The notes below the pieces were generated by a model. The model was given only the letters and a program-made list of their open reading frames with translations, was not told the DNA's origin and searched no databases. Source: Paracoccaceae bacterium (GTDB lineage: Bacteria; Pseudomonadota; Alphaproteobacteria; Rhodobacterales; Rhodobacteraceae). Taken from it: 13,309 bases of DNA. Below are positions 7,171 through 13,024 of the stretch, in pieces; the stretch's first letter is position 1; the number at the start of each line of letters is the position of its first letter. The stretch is from the NCBI GenBank assembly GCA_002712045.1, contig PARX01000048.1, positions 41,472-54,780 on the forward strand, in the 5' to 3' direction. Both the position numbers and the translations under genes were made by a program.

Positions 7171-8367
7171 ATGGATGTAAACTTTACAAAAAAGCAGGAA
7201 TCTTTCAGGATAGAAGTACGAGATTTTATTAAATCCGCCATTCCCAAGAATCTAGCTGATAAAATTGCAAATAATAAACCTCTTCACAAAAGTGATATGC
7301 AAAATTGGCATGATATTTTGAACGAGAAGGGTTGGTTAGGTTCATCTTGGCCAAAAGAATATGGCGGTACGAGTTGGGACATTGTAGAGCAATTTATTTT
7401 TGAAGACGAACTAGCAGCGGCAAATGCTCCAAGAATAGTACCATTTGGCCTCAAAATGTTAGCTCCTGTACTTATGAAATTTGGAAGTCAAGAACAATGC
7501 AGGTTTTGGCTTCCACGCATTTTAGATGGATCTGATTGGTGGTGCCAGGGGTACTCAGAACCAGGCGCAGGGTCAGATTTAGCATCATTAAAAACCTCAG
7601 CAGTAAGTGATGGAACGCACTATGTCGTTAATGGTCAAAAAACTTGGACGACGTTAGCCCAACACGCCAATATGATTTTTACTCTCGTGAGGACTTCCAG
7701 TGAAGGCAAGCCACAACAAGGAATCTCCTTTTTGATGATTGATATGAGGTCTGACGGAGTAGAAGTAAGACCAATCAAAACAATTGACGGTGGAGAAGAG
7801 ATAAATGAGGTATGGTTTACTGATGTTAGGGTTCCAATCAAAAATCTTGTGGGCGAAGAAAACAAAGGTTGGACATATGCAAAATATTTATTAAGCCATG
7901 AACGAAACAATATCGCAACAGTAGGTATCTCAAAAAAGAAGTTAGAAAAATTAAAGGACATTGCTAAGACAGAAAAGCGCAACGGCAAACCACTTATTGC
8001 TGATCCACTCTTTTCCTCTAGATTAGCAAAATTAGAAATTAACTTAACAAATTTAGAAACTACAAATCTCAGAGTGCTATCTGAAGCTGAAAAAGGTGGA
8101 GATCCTGGAGCCGAAAGTTCTATGCTCAAAATTCTTGGATCCGAAGTATGTCAGGAGCTTGATCATCTTTTACGTCGTGCTTCAGCCAGATATGGAAGAA
8201 TCTTTCGACCAGAGGCTTTAGAAGATGGGTTTAATGGTGAAGAAATCGGGCCATTTTTTGCTCATACAGCTTCAAGCACTTATTTTAACAATCGAAAAGT
8301 TTCGATATATGGTGGCTCTAATGAAATTCAAAAAAATATTATTTCTAAGATGATAGTGGGTCTTTAA
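7171..8367 (+). CDS. acyl-CoA dehydrogenase, PimC-like large subunit
   Basis: This flavoprotein introduces the 2,3 double bond into acyl-CoA, the first step of beta-oxidation, and passes electrons to ETF. The 398-residue protein has a full acyl-CoA dehydrogenase layout: an N-terminal helical domain with GWLGSSWPKEYGG (residues 54-66), the FAD/substrate motif WWCQGYSEPGAGSDLASL (123-140), NGQKTWTTLAQ, VGEENKGWTYAKYLL and a C-terminal IYGGSNEIQKNII. The WWCQG(Y/F)SEPGAGSDL block and overall pattern match the large subunit of pimeloyl-CoA dehydrogenase as I recall it. The YEGT glutamate that is the base in medium-chain enzymes is glycine here, as in other members of this branch. The start is the ATG 7 nt after the bifunctional gene's stop, with a weak ribosome site, so translational coupling is likely. 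Substrate is inferred only. Confidence 0.9.
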   Translation: MDVNFTKKQESFRIEVRDFIKSAIPKNLADKIANNKPLHKSDMQNWHDILNEKGWLGSSWPKEYGGTSWDIVEQFIFEDELAAANAPRIVPFGLKMLAPVLMKFGSQEQCRFWLPRILDGSDWWCQGYSEPGAGSDLASLKTSAVSDGTHYVVNGQKTWTTLAQHANMIFTLVRTSSEGKPQQGISFLMIDMRSDGVEVRPIKTIDGGEEINEVWFTDVRVPIKNLVGEENKGWTYAKYLLSHERNNIATVGISKKKLEKLKDIAKTEKRNGKPLIADPLFSSRLAKLEINLTNLETTNLRVLSEAEKGGDPGAESSMLKILGSEVCQELDHLLRRASARYGRIFRPEALEDGFNGEEIGPFFAHTASSTYFNNRKVSIYGGSNEIQKNIISKMIVGL

Positions 8368-8377
8368 GGTAATTGTG

Positions 8378-9448
8378 ATGGACTTTACTCATTCAGAAGA
8401 GCGTCGATTATTGTCAAACACAATTGAAAAATTTATCGCTAATGATTATCCTCTAAGCCATCGAATGATTAATGCGTCGTCAGATTTAGGTTTTTCTCTA
8501 GAAAGTTGGAAAAAATTAAATGATTTGGGGATTAATTATGCCTTGTTCTCTGAACAGTTTAATGGTTTTGGCGGCGAAGGCTTCGACATAGCAGTTGTTT
8601 TCGAAGCGTTAGGAAAGGGCTTAGTTGTAGAACCTTTTCTGTCTACCCTCATGGGTGGAGATATACTTTCACAATCTAACGTTCATAAGGATATTCTAGA
8701 ACTTTTAATGACAGGAGAAAAAAGAATTACTTTTGCACACTTTGAACCACATTCAGGTTATGAGAGCGATATAAAAACTGTTCAAACAACAAATGGAATA
8801 ACTGGTGTTAAATCGATGGTGCAATCTGCTAATGGGGTAGATTTTATAATCATCTCAGCAAAAGATAAAGACGATTTAAAATTGTATTTAGTAGAAACAA
8901 ATACTGCCGGTTTAAAAATGACAGACTATAAAACTATTGATGGAGGAAGAGCTGCTGAATTATTCTTAGATGATGTAACTGGGGTCGAATTAAATATTGA
9001 CGCCAAGAATGCTTTAGAGTCTGCGATAGGCAAAGGTATCCTTGCCCTTTCATCAGAGGCGTTAGGCATAATGGAGTTTATAAAAAGTCTAACAATCAAT
9101 TATCTTCAAACGAGAAGTCAATTTGGCCTCCAATTGGGGAAATTCCAAGCACTGCAACATAGGGCAGCACAGATGCTTCTTGAAATTGAGCAAGCCCGAT
9201 CCGCAGTAATTAATGCTTGCAGTTCCCTAAACAAAAAAGGGAAAGCTAGAGAAATGGCTCTCTCAGCTTGTAAAATGACGATAGGAAGAGTGGGACAGAT
9301 TGTTGCTGAAGAAGCTATTCAATTACATGGTGGAATTGGAATGACATGGGAATACGAGTTAGGCCACTATGCTAAAAGATTAATAATGATTGACCATGAG
9401 CTAGGTGATGAAGATTTTCATACAGCTAGATATTCTAAATATTTATAA
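8378..9448 (+). CDS. acyl-CoA dehydrogenase, PimD-like small subunit
   Basis: This is the second acyl-CoA dehydrogenase family protein of the operon, 356 residues. The C-terminal helical domain is well conserved: RSQFGLQLGKFQALQHRAAQM and EEAIQLHGGIGMTWEYELGHYAKRL. GFGGEGFDIAVVFEALGKG lies in the N-terminal domain. The middle domain is degenerate and lacks the SEPGAGSD motif (ITFAHFEPHSGYESD stands there instead). This asymmetry is typical of paired dehydrogenases that act as heteromers, such as PimC/PimD and the FadE pairs of actinobacteria, so I infer a complex with the preceding gene product. The start is the ATG at 8378 with AAGGT 7 nt upstream; the adjacent GTG at 8375 is less likely. 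Spacing from the upstream stop is 10 nt. It is the last gene of the operon, and only 27 bp separate its stop from the convergent XdhC-like gene. Confidence 0.9.
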   Translation: MDFTHSEERRLLSNTIEKFIANDYPLSHRMINASSDLGFSLESWKKLNDLGINYALFSEQFNGFGGEGFDIAVVFEALGKGLVVEPFLSTLMGGDILSQSNVHKDILELLMTGEKRITFAHFEPHSGYESDIKTVQTTNGITGVKSMVQSANGVDFIIISAKDKDDLKLYLVETNTAGLKMTDYKTIDGGRAAELFLDDVTGVELNIDAKNALESAIGKGILALSSEALGIMEFIKSLTINYLQTRSQFGLQLGKFQALQHRAAQMLLEIEQARSAVINACSSLNKKGKAREMALSACKMTIGRVGQIVAEEAIQLHGGIGMTWEYELGHYAKRLIMIDHELGDEDFHTARYSKYL

Positions 9449-9475
9449 AATGTAATATAGGGATAACGCCCAAAG

Positions 9476-10396
9476 CTATCGGTTGAAATTTGAATATTTT
9501 ATAACATCTGCAAGAACAGAAATTGCTAAAGTTTTGGGATCCCTAGCAGACGGAATTAAGCCTATCTGAGATCGCAATTGTGACAATTCTTTTTCAGAGC
9601 AACCCATGTCAATTAAATTATTCACTAACTGCCGATGAGCCGATTTACTCCCCTGAGCACCAATATAAAATGCATTACTGTTTAATACAGAATGAAGCAA
9701 TGGTGGTTCCCAATCATGATCGTGAAAAAACAGTACTATAGCAGTCCAACCGTCAATCGAAAGATTAGGTATTTCACTCAAAGATTTGAGATGATGGAGT
9801 TTTTCAACTGAAGAGAACTTGTGTTCGATTAAAGTTAAATCTGGTGTTAATAATTCAAGCTTAATGTTAGCGGCAAGTGACAATGAGCAAAAGGCTTCAA
9901 CCTCTATACCAGTTCCCATTACGATTAATTTCAATTCAGGTACTAGATTACACTTAAATATTTCTTTTTCTAGACCACACTGAACTGGCCCTGACAACAC
10001 GATCTTTCCGCTAGATAGGCTAATAGAAAGACCAATTTCTTTTCTCTTTTTTAAACTTAATAAAATATTCTCCAAGATCTCACGATTTGGATTTGGCAAA
10101 GATAAGATTTTCATATCTCCGCCACATGGCAGTTTTAGATCTATTATTTTTGATTCTGACCCATAATGGGTAACAACAGGCATATTTGTCTGCAAAGATT
10201 CCTTTGCAACCAACCACAAATCGTCCTCTATGCAACCGGATGATAATGAACCTATTTTATCTCCGCTGTGTGAAAATGCCATCATAGCACCAATACTTCT
10301 ATATCCTGGGCCTGTTCGATCAATTATGATCGAAAGCACACCAGGTTGATCCTGGCTTCTTAGATACTCTATGGGGGCGTACTCAGATAAAAACAT
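9476..10396 (-). CDS. XdhC/CoxI-family protein (molybdoenzyme maturation)
   Basis: XdhC proteins bind molybdenum cofactor and help sulfurate and insert it into xanthine-dehydrogenase-type enzymes. The N-terminal XdhC/CoxI domain is clear: GPGYRSIGAMMAF (residues 29-41), GSLSSGCIEDD (49-59) and DLKLPCGGD (86-94), with Cys55 and Cys91 conserved. The C-terminal Rossmann-like XdhC domain follows, with YIGAQGSKSAHR and IGLIPSARDPKTLAISVLADVI. The glycine motif that opens this domain is loose (MGTGIEVEAF). At 306 residues it has both domains. The ATG at 10396 is preceded only by a purine-rich GAGAGATAGAGA stretch. No molybdoenzyme subunit (xdhA/xdhB or coxMSL) is in the window, so its client is unknown. 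It converges with the beta-oxidation operon and diverges from glyoxalase I. Confidence 0.85.
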   Translation of the reverse strand: MFLSEYAPIEYLRSQDQPGVLSIIIDRTGPGYRSIGAMMAFSHSGDKIGSLSSGCIEDDLWLVAKESLQTNMPVVTHYGSESKIIDLKLPCGGDMKILSLPNPNREILENILLSLKKRKEIGLSISLSSGKIVLSGPVQCGLEKEIFKCNLVPELKLIVMGTGIEVEAFCSLSLAANIKLELLTPDLTLIEHKFSSVEKLHHLKSLSEIPNLSIDGWTAIVLFFHDHDWEPPLLHSVLNSNAFYIGAQGSKSAHRQLVNNLIDMGCSEKELSQLRSQIGLIPSARDPKTLAISVLADVIKYSNFNR

Positions 10397-10470
10397 TTCT
10401 CTATCTCTCTAACATGATTAATACCCTTTGAAATCATAGTTTTATACCAAAATTGCAACATCCAATTTCT

Positions 10471-10500
10471 TTGACAAATGCACATTTTACAAGCATTAAT
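10471..10500 (+). promoter_or_regulatory. candidate sigma-70 promoter for gloA
   Basis: A perfect TTGACA at 10471-10476 is followed after 18 nt by ATTAAT (10495-10500), which would put the transcript start about 40 nt before the gloA ATG. The arms AATGC (10477-10481) and GCATT (10493-10497) form an inverted repeat within the spacer and could be an operator. The -10 match is only moderate. Confidence 0.4.
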
Positions 10501-10547
10501 AAATTAAAACCACAAGTTTATTACAAAAAGTCAATATTGGAGATCAA

Positions 10548-10976
10548 ATGCACCTAAGATACTTACATACAATGGTAAGGGTAGCAGATTTAGATAAATC
10601 TATGCACTTTTATAACTTATTAGGACTTAAGGAAACAAGACGCTATGACAATGAGAAAGGAAGATTTTCGTTAGTTTTTATGGCGGCAGAAGGCCAAGAA
10701 GATACACCTATTGAGCTTACATATAATTGGGATGGAGACAATCAACTTCCAAGTGATAGTCGTCATTTTGGCCATATCGCTTATGAAGTTGAAAATATCT
10801 ATCAAATTTGCGAGCACCTACAGGAAAATGGAATTGTGATAAATCGGCCTCCACGAGATGGTAGAATGGCTTTTATTCGCTCCCCAGATAATATTTCAAT
10901 TGAATTGCTACAAGTTGGTGAACCGCTACCACTCGAAAAACCCTGGACTGATATGAACAATATTGGTCATTGGTGA
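10548..10976 (+). CDS. gloA: glyoxalase I (lactoylglutathione lyase)
   Basis: GloA converts the hemithioacetal of methylglyoxal and glutathione to S-lactoylglutathione. The 142-residue protein is the short bacterial type, a two-module vicinal-oxygen-chelate fold. All four metal ligands are visible: His7 in YLHTMVRV, Glu56 in PIELTYNW, His76 in HFGHIAYEV and Glu119 in ISIELLQ. DLDKSMHFYNLLGLKETRR at residues 14-32 matches E. coli GloA closely in pattern. The length and absence of the insert found in the zinc-type human enzyme suggest a nickel-dependent enzyme, by family rule. A GGAG lies 6 nt before the ATG. It stands alone between the XdhC-like gene (divergent) and ssrA. The activity implies that the cell uses glutathione, which fits with pxpBCA in the same window. 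Confidence 0.95.
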   Translation: MHLRYLHTMVRVADLDKSMHFYNLLGLKETRRYDNEKGRFSLVFMAAEGQEDTPIELTYNWDGDNQLPSDSRHFGHIAYEVENIYQICEHLQENGIVINRPPRDGRMAFIRSPDNISIELLQVGEPLPLEKPWTDMNNIGHW

Positions 10977-11039
10977 CACTTCAAAAATAAAATGAATAGT
11001 TAAAGATAAAAGACTTAACAAAAAGAAACTTAAATTTAA

Positions 11040-11068
11040 TTGTCATTTCCGTCTTCAGATTATATACA
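11040..11068 (+). promoter_or_regulatory. ssrA promoter
   Basis: TTGTCA at 11040-11045 and TATACA at 11063-11068 are separated by the ideal 17 nt. A start about 7 nt downstream (about 11075) lies just ahead of the expected acceptor-piece sequence. This is the best promoter match in the window, as expected for an abundant stable RNA. Confidence 0.6.
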
Positions 11069-11074
11069 GTAAGT

Positions 11075-11153
11075 GTCTTTTCGGAGAATATGGCGATAAA
11101 CGCGCTCGTAATACACGGATCGGACCCGGGGGCGGTACCCGGCGACTCCACCA
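11075..11153 (+). ncRNA. tmRNA acceptor piece
   Basis: This is the aminoacylated half, with the tRNA-like T arm at about 11121-11142, the 3' acceptor strand CGACTCC, discriminator A (11150) and an encoded CCA (11151-11153). The T-arm loop GGCGGTA departs from the usual TTCRANY. The 5' boundary is estimated from the promoter. Confidence 0.75.
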
Positions 11154-11177
11154 AACAAACCTTCATTTGAGGACTTT
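11154..11177 (+). other. intervening segment removed from pre-tmRNA
   Basis: The 24 nt between the encoded CCA and the GGGG start of the coding piece must be cut out to give the two-piece RNA. CCTT (11160-11163) and GAGG (11169-11172) can form a short hairpin. The boundaries follow from the acceptor-stem pairing. Confidence 0.7.
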
Positions 11178-11385
11178 GGGGTCGAAATAGGATCGACGGA
11201 CGTTTAAAGGGGTTAGCTTTTGCTCGGTGAGATACCACCGTTATCGGTTCAAAAAGTACAATTGCAAATGACAATAGTGCTCCGAGAGCTTTGGCTGCTT
11301 AAGCAGCTCAAGTAATCGAAATTTAAGTCCAGCCGCCTTGCAGCGCCTGGCGGGGTTTGCAGGCACCTGGCAACAGAAGCCTGCG
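11178..11385 (+). ncRNA. tmRNA coding piece
   Basis: It starts GGGGTCGAAATAGGATCGACGG, the conserved D-like arm region, followed by a pseudoknot region (CGGTG/CACCG around 11225-11240), the tag frame, and the GCCGCC/GGCGG and GCAGGC/GCCTGC helices. CACCTGGCAACAGAAGCC near the end fits my recollection of the 3' part of alphaproteobacterial coding pieces. Confidence 0.8.
11264..11302 (+). other. tmRNA proteolysis-tag reading frame (ANDNSAPRALAA)
   Basis: The resume codon GCA at 11264 opens ANDNSAPRALAA and is closed by TAA at 11300-11302. With the alanine carried by tmRNA itself, the added tag is AANDNSAPRALAA. The AANDN start is the alphaproteobacterial pattern recognised by SspB, and LAA is the ClpX-recognised end, by family knowledge. 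Confidence 0.9.
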
Positions 11386-11491
11386 CTAAAAAATAACTAC
11401 CTTACCTTACGAAATCTAATGACAATTTTTAGAATTCAATTTACCTTATAAATACAATAATTTTTATATATTTTAATTGAATGAGGAAAAA

Positions 11492-11881
11492 ATGGATACT
11501 CAAAAAAATTTAATGATGTTTACTATTGTCGTAGGAATAATATTTGGCATTTGGTTCTTGTTTGCCCCAAATTCTTACAACGCTGTAATGGGTGTAGATC
11601 TTTCTGAAGTATCTGATATCGCGTTAGGAAATCAGATGAATATTGGTGTCAGCCTACTCGTTTTAGCATATGTAAATTGGGTTTTACGTGGCTTAAGTGA
11701 TATAGAAAACTGTGAAAAAATTATGACCACATTTTGTATTGGTTGGGGTCTTTTTGGCTTAGGTGGCTTATATATCGTAGGGAGTGATTTTGCGTTATCA
11801 AACCCATTCACGATTCAGGCAATAATCTTTATTATTATATCAATAGTGTACTTTACGATGCGAGCTCCAAAACAGTCTTAG
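11492..11881 (+). CDS. small four-helix membrane protein of unknown function
   Basis: I do not recognise this 129-residue protein. It has four hydrophobic segments, at about residues 8-25, 49-66, 79-97 and 106-123, joined by short loops, and a tail of APKQS. The second loop (27-47) holds the most polar sequence (NAVMGVDLSEVSDIALGN). There is no signal peptidase site or recognisable catalytic motif. The layout is that of small inner-membrane proteins often labelled hypothetical. The ATG at 11492 has GAGGA (11483-11487) 4 nt upstream; a TTG at 11477 in the same frame lacks a site. It lies 107 nt after ssrA and converges on another small membrane protein gene with a large inverted repeat between them. 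Codon use looks like its neighbours, so it is probably a real native gene. Confidence 0.75.
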   Translation: MDTQKNLMMFTIVVGIIFGIWFLFAPNSYNAVMGVDLSEVSDIALGNQMNIGVSLLVLAYVNWVLRGLSDIENCEKIMTTFCIGWGLFGLGGLYIVGSDFALSNPFTIQAIIFIIISIVYFTMRAPKQS

Positions 11882-11891
11882 TAAAATTGAA

Positions 11892-11936
11892 AATGATGGG
11901 AGCGCTATTCACTAACTCAAAAGCACTCCCATCATT
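11892..11936 (-). terminator. 11-bp perfect inverted repeat between convergent genes; likely terminator for the minus-strand gene
   Basis: AATGATGGGAG (11892-11902) and CTCCCATCATT (11926-11936) are exact inverse complements around a 23-nt loop, with a further GC/GC pair possible next to the stem. On the minus strand the stem is followed by TTTTCAATTTT, which suits rho-independent termination. On the plus strand the following bases are TTGAAAATTC, a poor U-tract. It sits 10 nt after one gene's stop and 14 nt after the other's. Confidence 0.6.
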
Positions 11937-11950
11937 GAAAATTCAGATAC

Positions 11951-12316
11951 TTATTTGGACGTTTTTCGTGCAAATCTAAATGATTGTATGCATAAAAAAC
12001 AATATACCCCCCCTGAACATAAAAGCATTAATTTTGAAGTCAAAGCATAAAAATTTGCAAACATTCCTTCATAACTCAACACATCACGAAAAAAATCAAA
12101 GCCTCCAATAAATGCTAACAGCCCAAACATTACTGACAAATGCATGAGCATTTTTTTTCTTGCTGAAAACCATATTGCTAAAAGTGATAAAATTAATATT
12201 GGAATTCCAACTATCGTTGGAATAAATGAAGTAACCGAAGCACTATTACTAATCACAGAAATTATTATTCCCCAAGATATCAAAAAAATACCATAAATCA
12301 CAGAAATGCTTTCCAT
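11951..12316 (-). CDS. small four-helix membrane protein of unknown function
   Basis: This 121-residue protein is not recognised beyond its topology. Four hydrophobic segments lie at about residues 5-23, 31-49, 57-75 and 88-112, with a basic ARKK loop between the second and third and a basic tail (RFARKTSK). Notable local sequence is YGIFLISWGIIIS, IPTIVGIPILILSLLA and HLSVMFGLLAFIGGFDFFR. The ATG at 12316 has TGGGA about 7 nt upstream and is my choice; an ATG at 12352 would add 12 residues but has no ribosome site. It diverges from sspB and converges on the other small membrane gene. The two proteins are similar in size and topology, but I see no clear sequence identity, so they need not be paralogues. 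Confidence 0.7.
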   Translation of the reverse strand: MESISVIYGIFLISWGIIISVISNSASVTSFIPTIVGIPILILSLLAIWFSARKKMLMHLSVMFGLLAFIGGFDFFRDVLSYEGMFANFYALTSKLMLLCSGGVYCFLCIQSFRFARKTSK

Positions 12317-12462
12317 GTTTAATCCCAAAACAGTATACTCAACCTTTGTCATTTTAAAATCTACCCCATCAATAAAACTATGCTTTTACTTTTATATTTA
12401 TTTAATACAATTAAAAGATAATAAGATATAGTATTTGTTAGATTGTCTTTCTGGAGAAAAAA

Positions 12463-12918
12463 ATGGCTGATCAATTGAACTATAACGAATTAATGCAAGC
12501 CTCATTGCGAACACTAGTAAAGAACGTAATGGAAATTATTGAAGACGGCGGTCTTCCTGGAGAGCATCACTTTTACATTACTTTTAACACAATGCATCCA
12601 TCAGTTAAAATCTCTGAATGGTTGATGGATAAACATCCAAATGAGATGACAATCGTAATTCAAAACTGGTTTGAAGGCCTATCTGTGAGCAATGATAGCT
12701 TCACGATTACATTGAATTTTGGAGATCAATTAGAAAAGCTTAAAATACCATTTTTATCGATCATCTCATTTGTAGACCCATCCGTTGAATTTGGGTTGAA
12801 ATTTGACGACCAAGAAGAGAAAGAGCGTCAAACAACCAAAGAGGCTGAAATGGTAACGGTTGAAAGCGAGGATAAAAACGAAGCTGAAATAGTATCGCTA
12901 GATAGCTTCAGAAAATAA
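12463..12918 (+). CDS. sspB: ClpXP adaptor SspB (alphaproteobacterial type)
   Basis: SspB binds ssrA-tagged proteins and tethers them to ClpXP for degradation in the cytoplasm. The folded domain (about residues 5-112) contains the family blocks ASLRTLVKNVMEII, GGLPGEHHFYITFNT, HPNEMTIVIQNWFEGL, FTITLNFGDQLEKLKIPF and DPSVEFGLKF. An acidic, low-complexity linker (about 113-141) leads to the C-terminal ClpX-binding motif EIVSLDSFRK (142-151), a hallmark of the SspB-alpha family as in Caulobacter. Length is 151 residues, normal for the group. TGGAG lies about 8 nt before the ATG, and a TATAGT at 12427-12432 is a possible -10 box. It is followed by a strong terminator and fumC, and ssrA, which makes the tag it recognises, lies about 1.1 kb upstream. 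Confidence is very high. Confidence 0.95.
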   Translation: MADQLNYNELMQASLRTLVKNVMEIIEDGGLPGEHHFYITFNTMHPSVKISEWLMDKHPNEMTIVIQNWFEGLSVSNDSFTITLNFGDQLEKLKIPFLSIISFVDPSVEFGLKFDDQEEKERQTTKEAEMVTVESEDKNEAEIVSLDSFRK

Positions 12919-12932
12919 TCTTAAGGTAAAAC

Positions 12933-12970
12933 AAGCTAATCGTAGCAAAGCACGATTTAGCTTTTTATTG
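12933..12970 (+). terminator. rho-independent terminator after sspB
   Basis: AAGCTAATCGT (12933-12943) pairs with ACGATTTAGCTT (12952-12963) with one bulged base around an 8-nt loop, followed by TTTTTATTGTTATT. It ends the sspB transcript, so fumC is expected to have its own promoter, although none is convincing in the 13-62 nt before its start. Confidence 0.75.
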
Positions 12971-13024
12971 TTATTGCCGTGCTTAACACTTATATGTCTA
13001 GGAAAAGTTAAAAGGAAGAACTTC

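Larger units (their letters stand above)
11075..11385 (+). ncRNA. ssrA: tmRNA, circularly permuted two-piece gene
   Basis: tmRNA with SmpB rescues stalled ribosomes and adds a degradation tag. The gene is permuted as in alphaproteobacteria: the acceptor piece, ending CGACTCC-A-CCA at 11143-11153, comes first, then a 24-nt intervening segment, then the coding piece starting GGGGTCG at 11178. These ends form a 7-bp acceptor stem that includes a G3-U70 wobble, the identity element for alanyl-tRNA synthetase. TAAACG (11097-11102) pairs with CGTTTA (11201-11206) to join the two pieces as helix 2. A T-like arm with stem CCGGG/CCCGG precedes the acceptor strand. The tag frame is legible and ends at a TAA inside a GCTGCTTAAGCAGC hairpin. 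The final GCAGGC/GCCTGC helix (11359-11384) closes the coding piece. The 5' end is inferred from the promoter and the exact 3' end is approximate. Confidence 0.93.

Noticed and set aside
7635..8129. A 164-codon minus-strand open frame inside the first acyl-CoA dehydrogenase
   Set aside because: It mirrors conserved dehydrogenase sequence on the other strand and is low in recognisable protein features.
9449..9475. Terminator between the second acyl-CoA dehydrogenase and the XdhC-like gene
   Set aside because: The 27-bp spacer has no stable hairpin or T-run on either strand.
10981..11274. A 97-codon minus-strand open frame
   Set aside because: It lies antisense over the ssrA promoter, acceptor piece and the start of the coding piece, has no family resemblance, and the structured RNA fully explains the sequence.
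11385..11491. Rho-independent terminator for ssrA or promoter for the next membrane protein
   Set aside because: The last tmRNA helix is followed by A-rich rather than T-rich sequence, and ATGACA/TATAAA boxes there have a spacing of 22 nt, too long to trust.
12967..13010. A sigma-70 promoter for fumC
   Set aside because: TTGCCG and TATATG are only 11 nt apart and no better pair was found.
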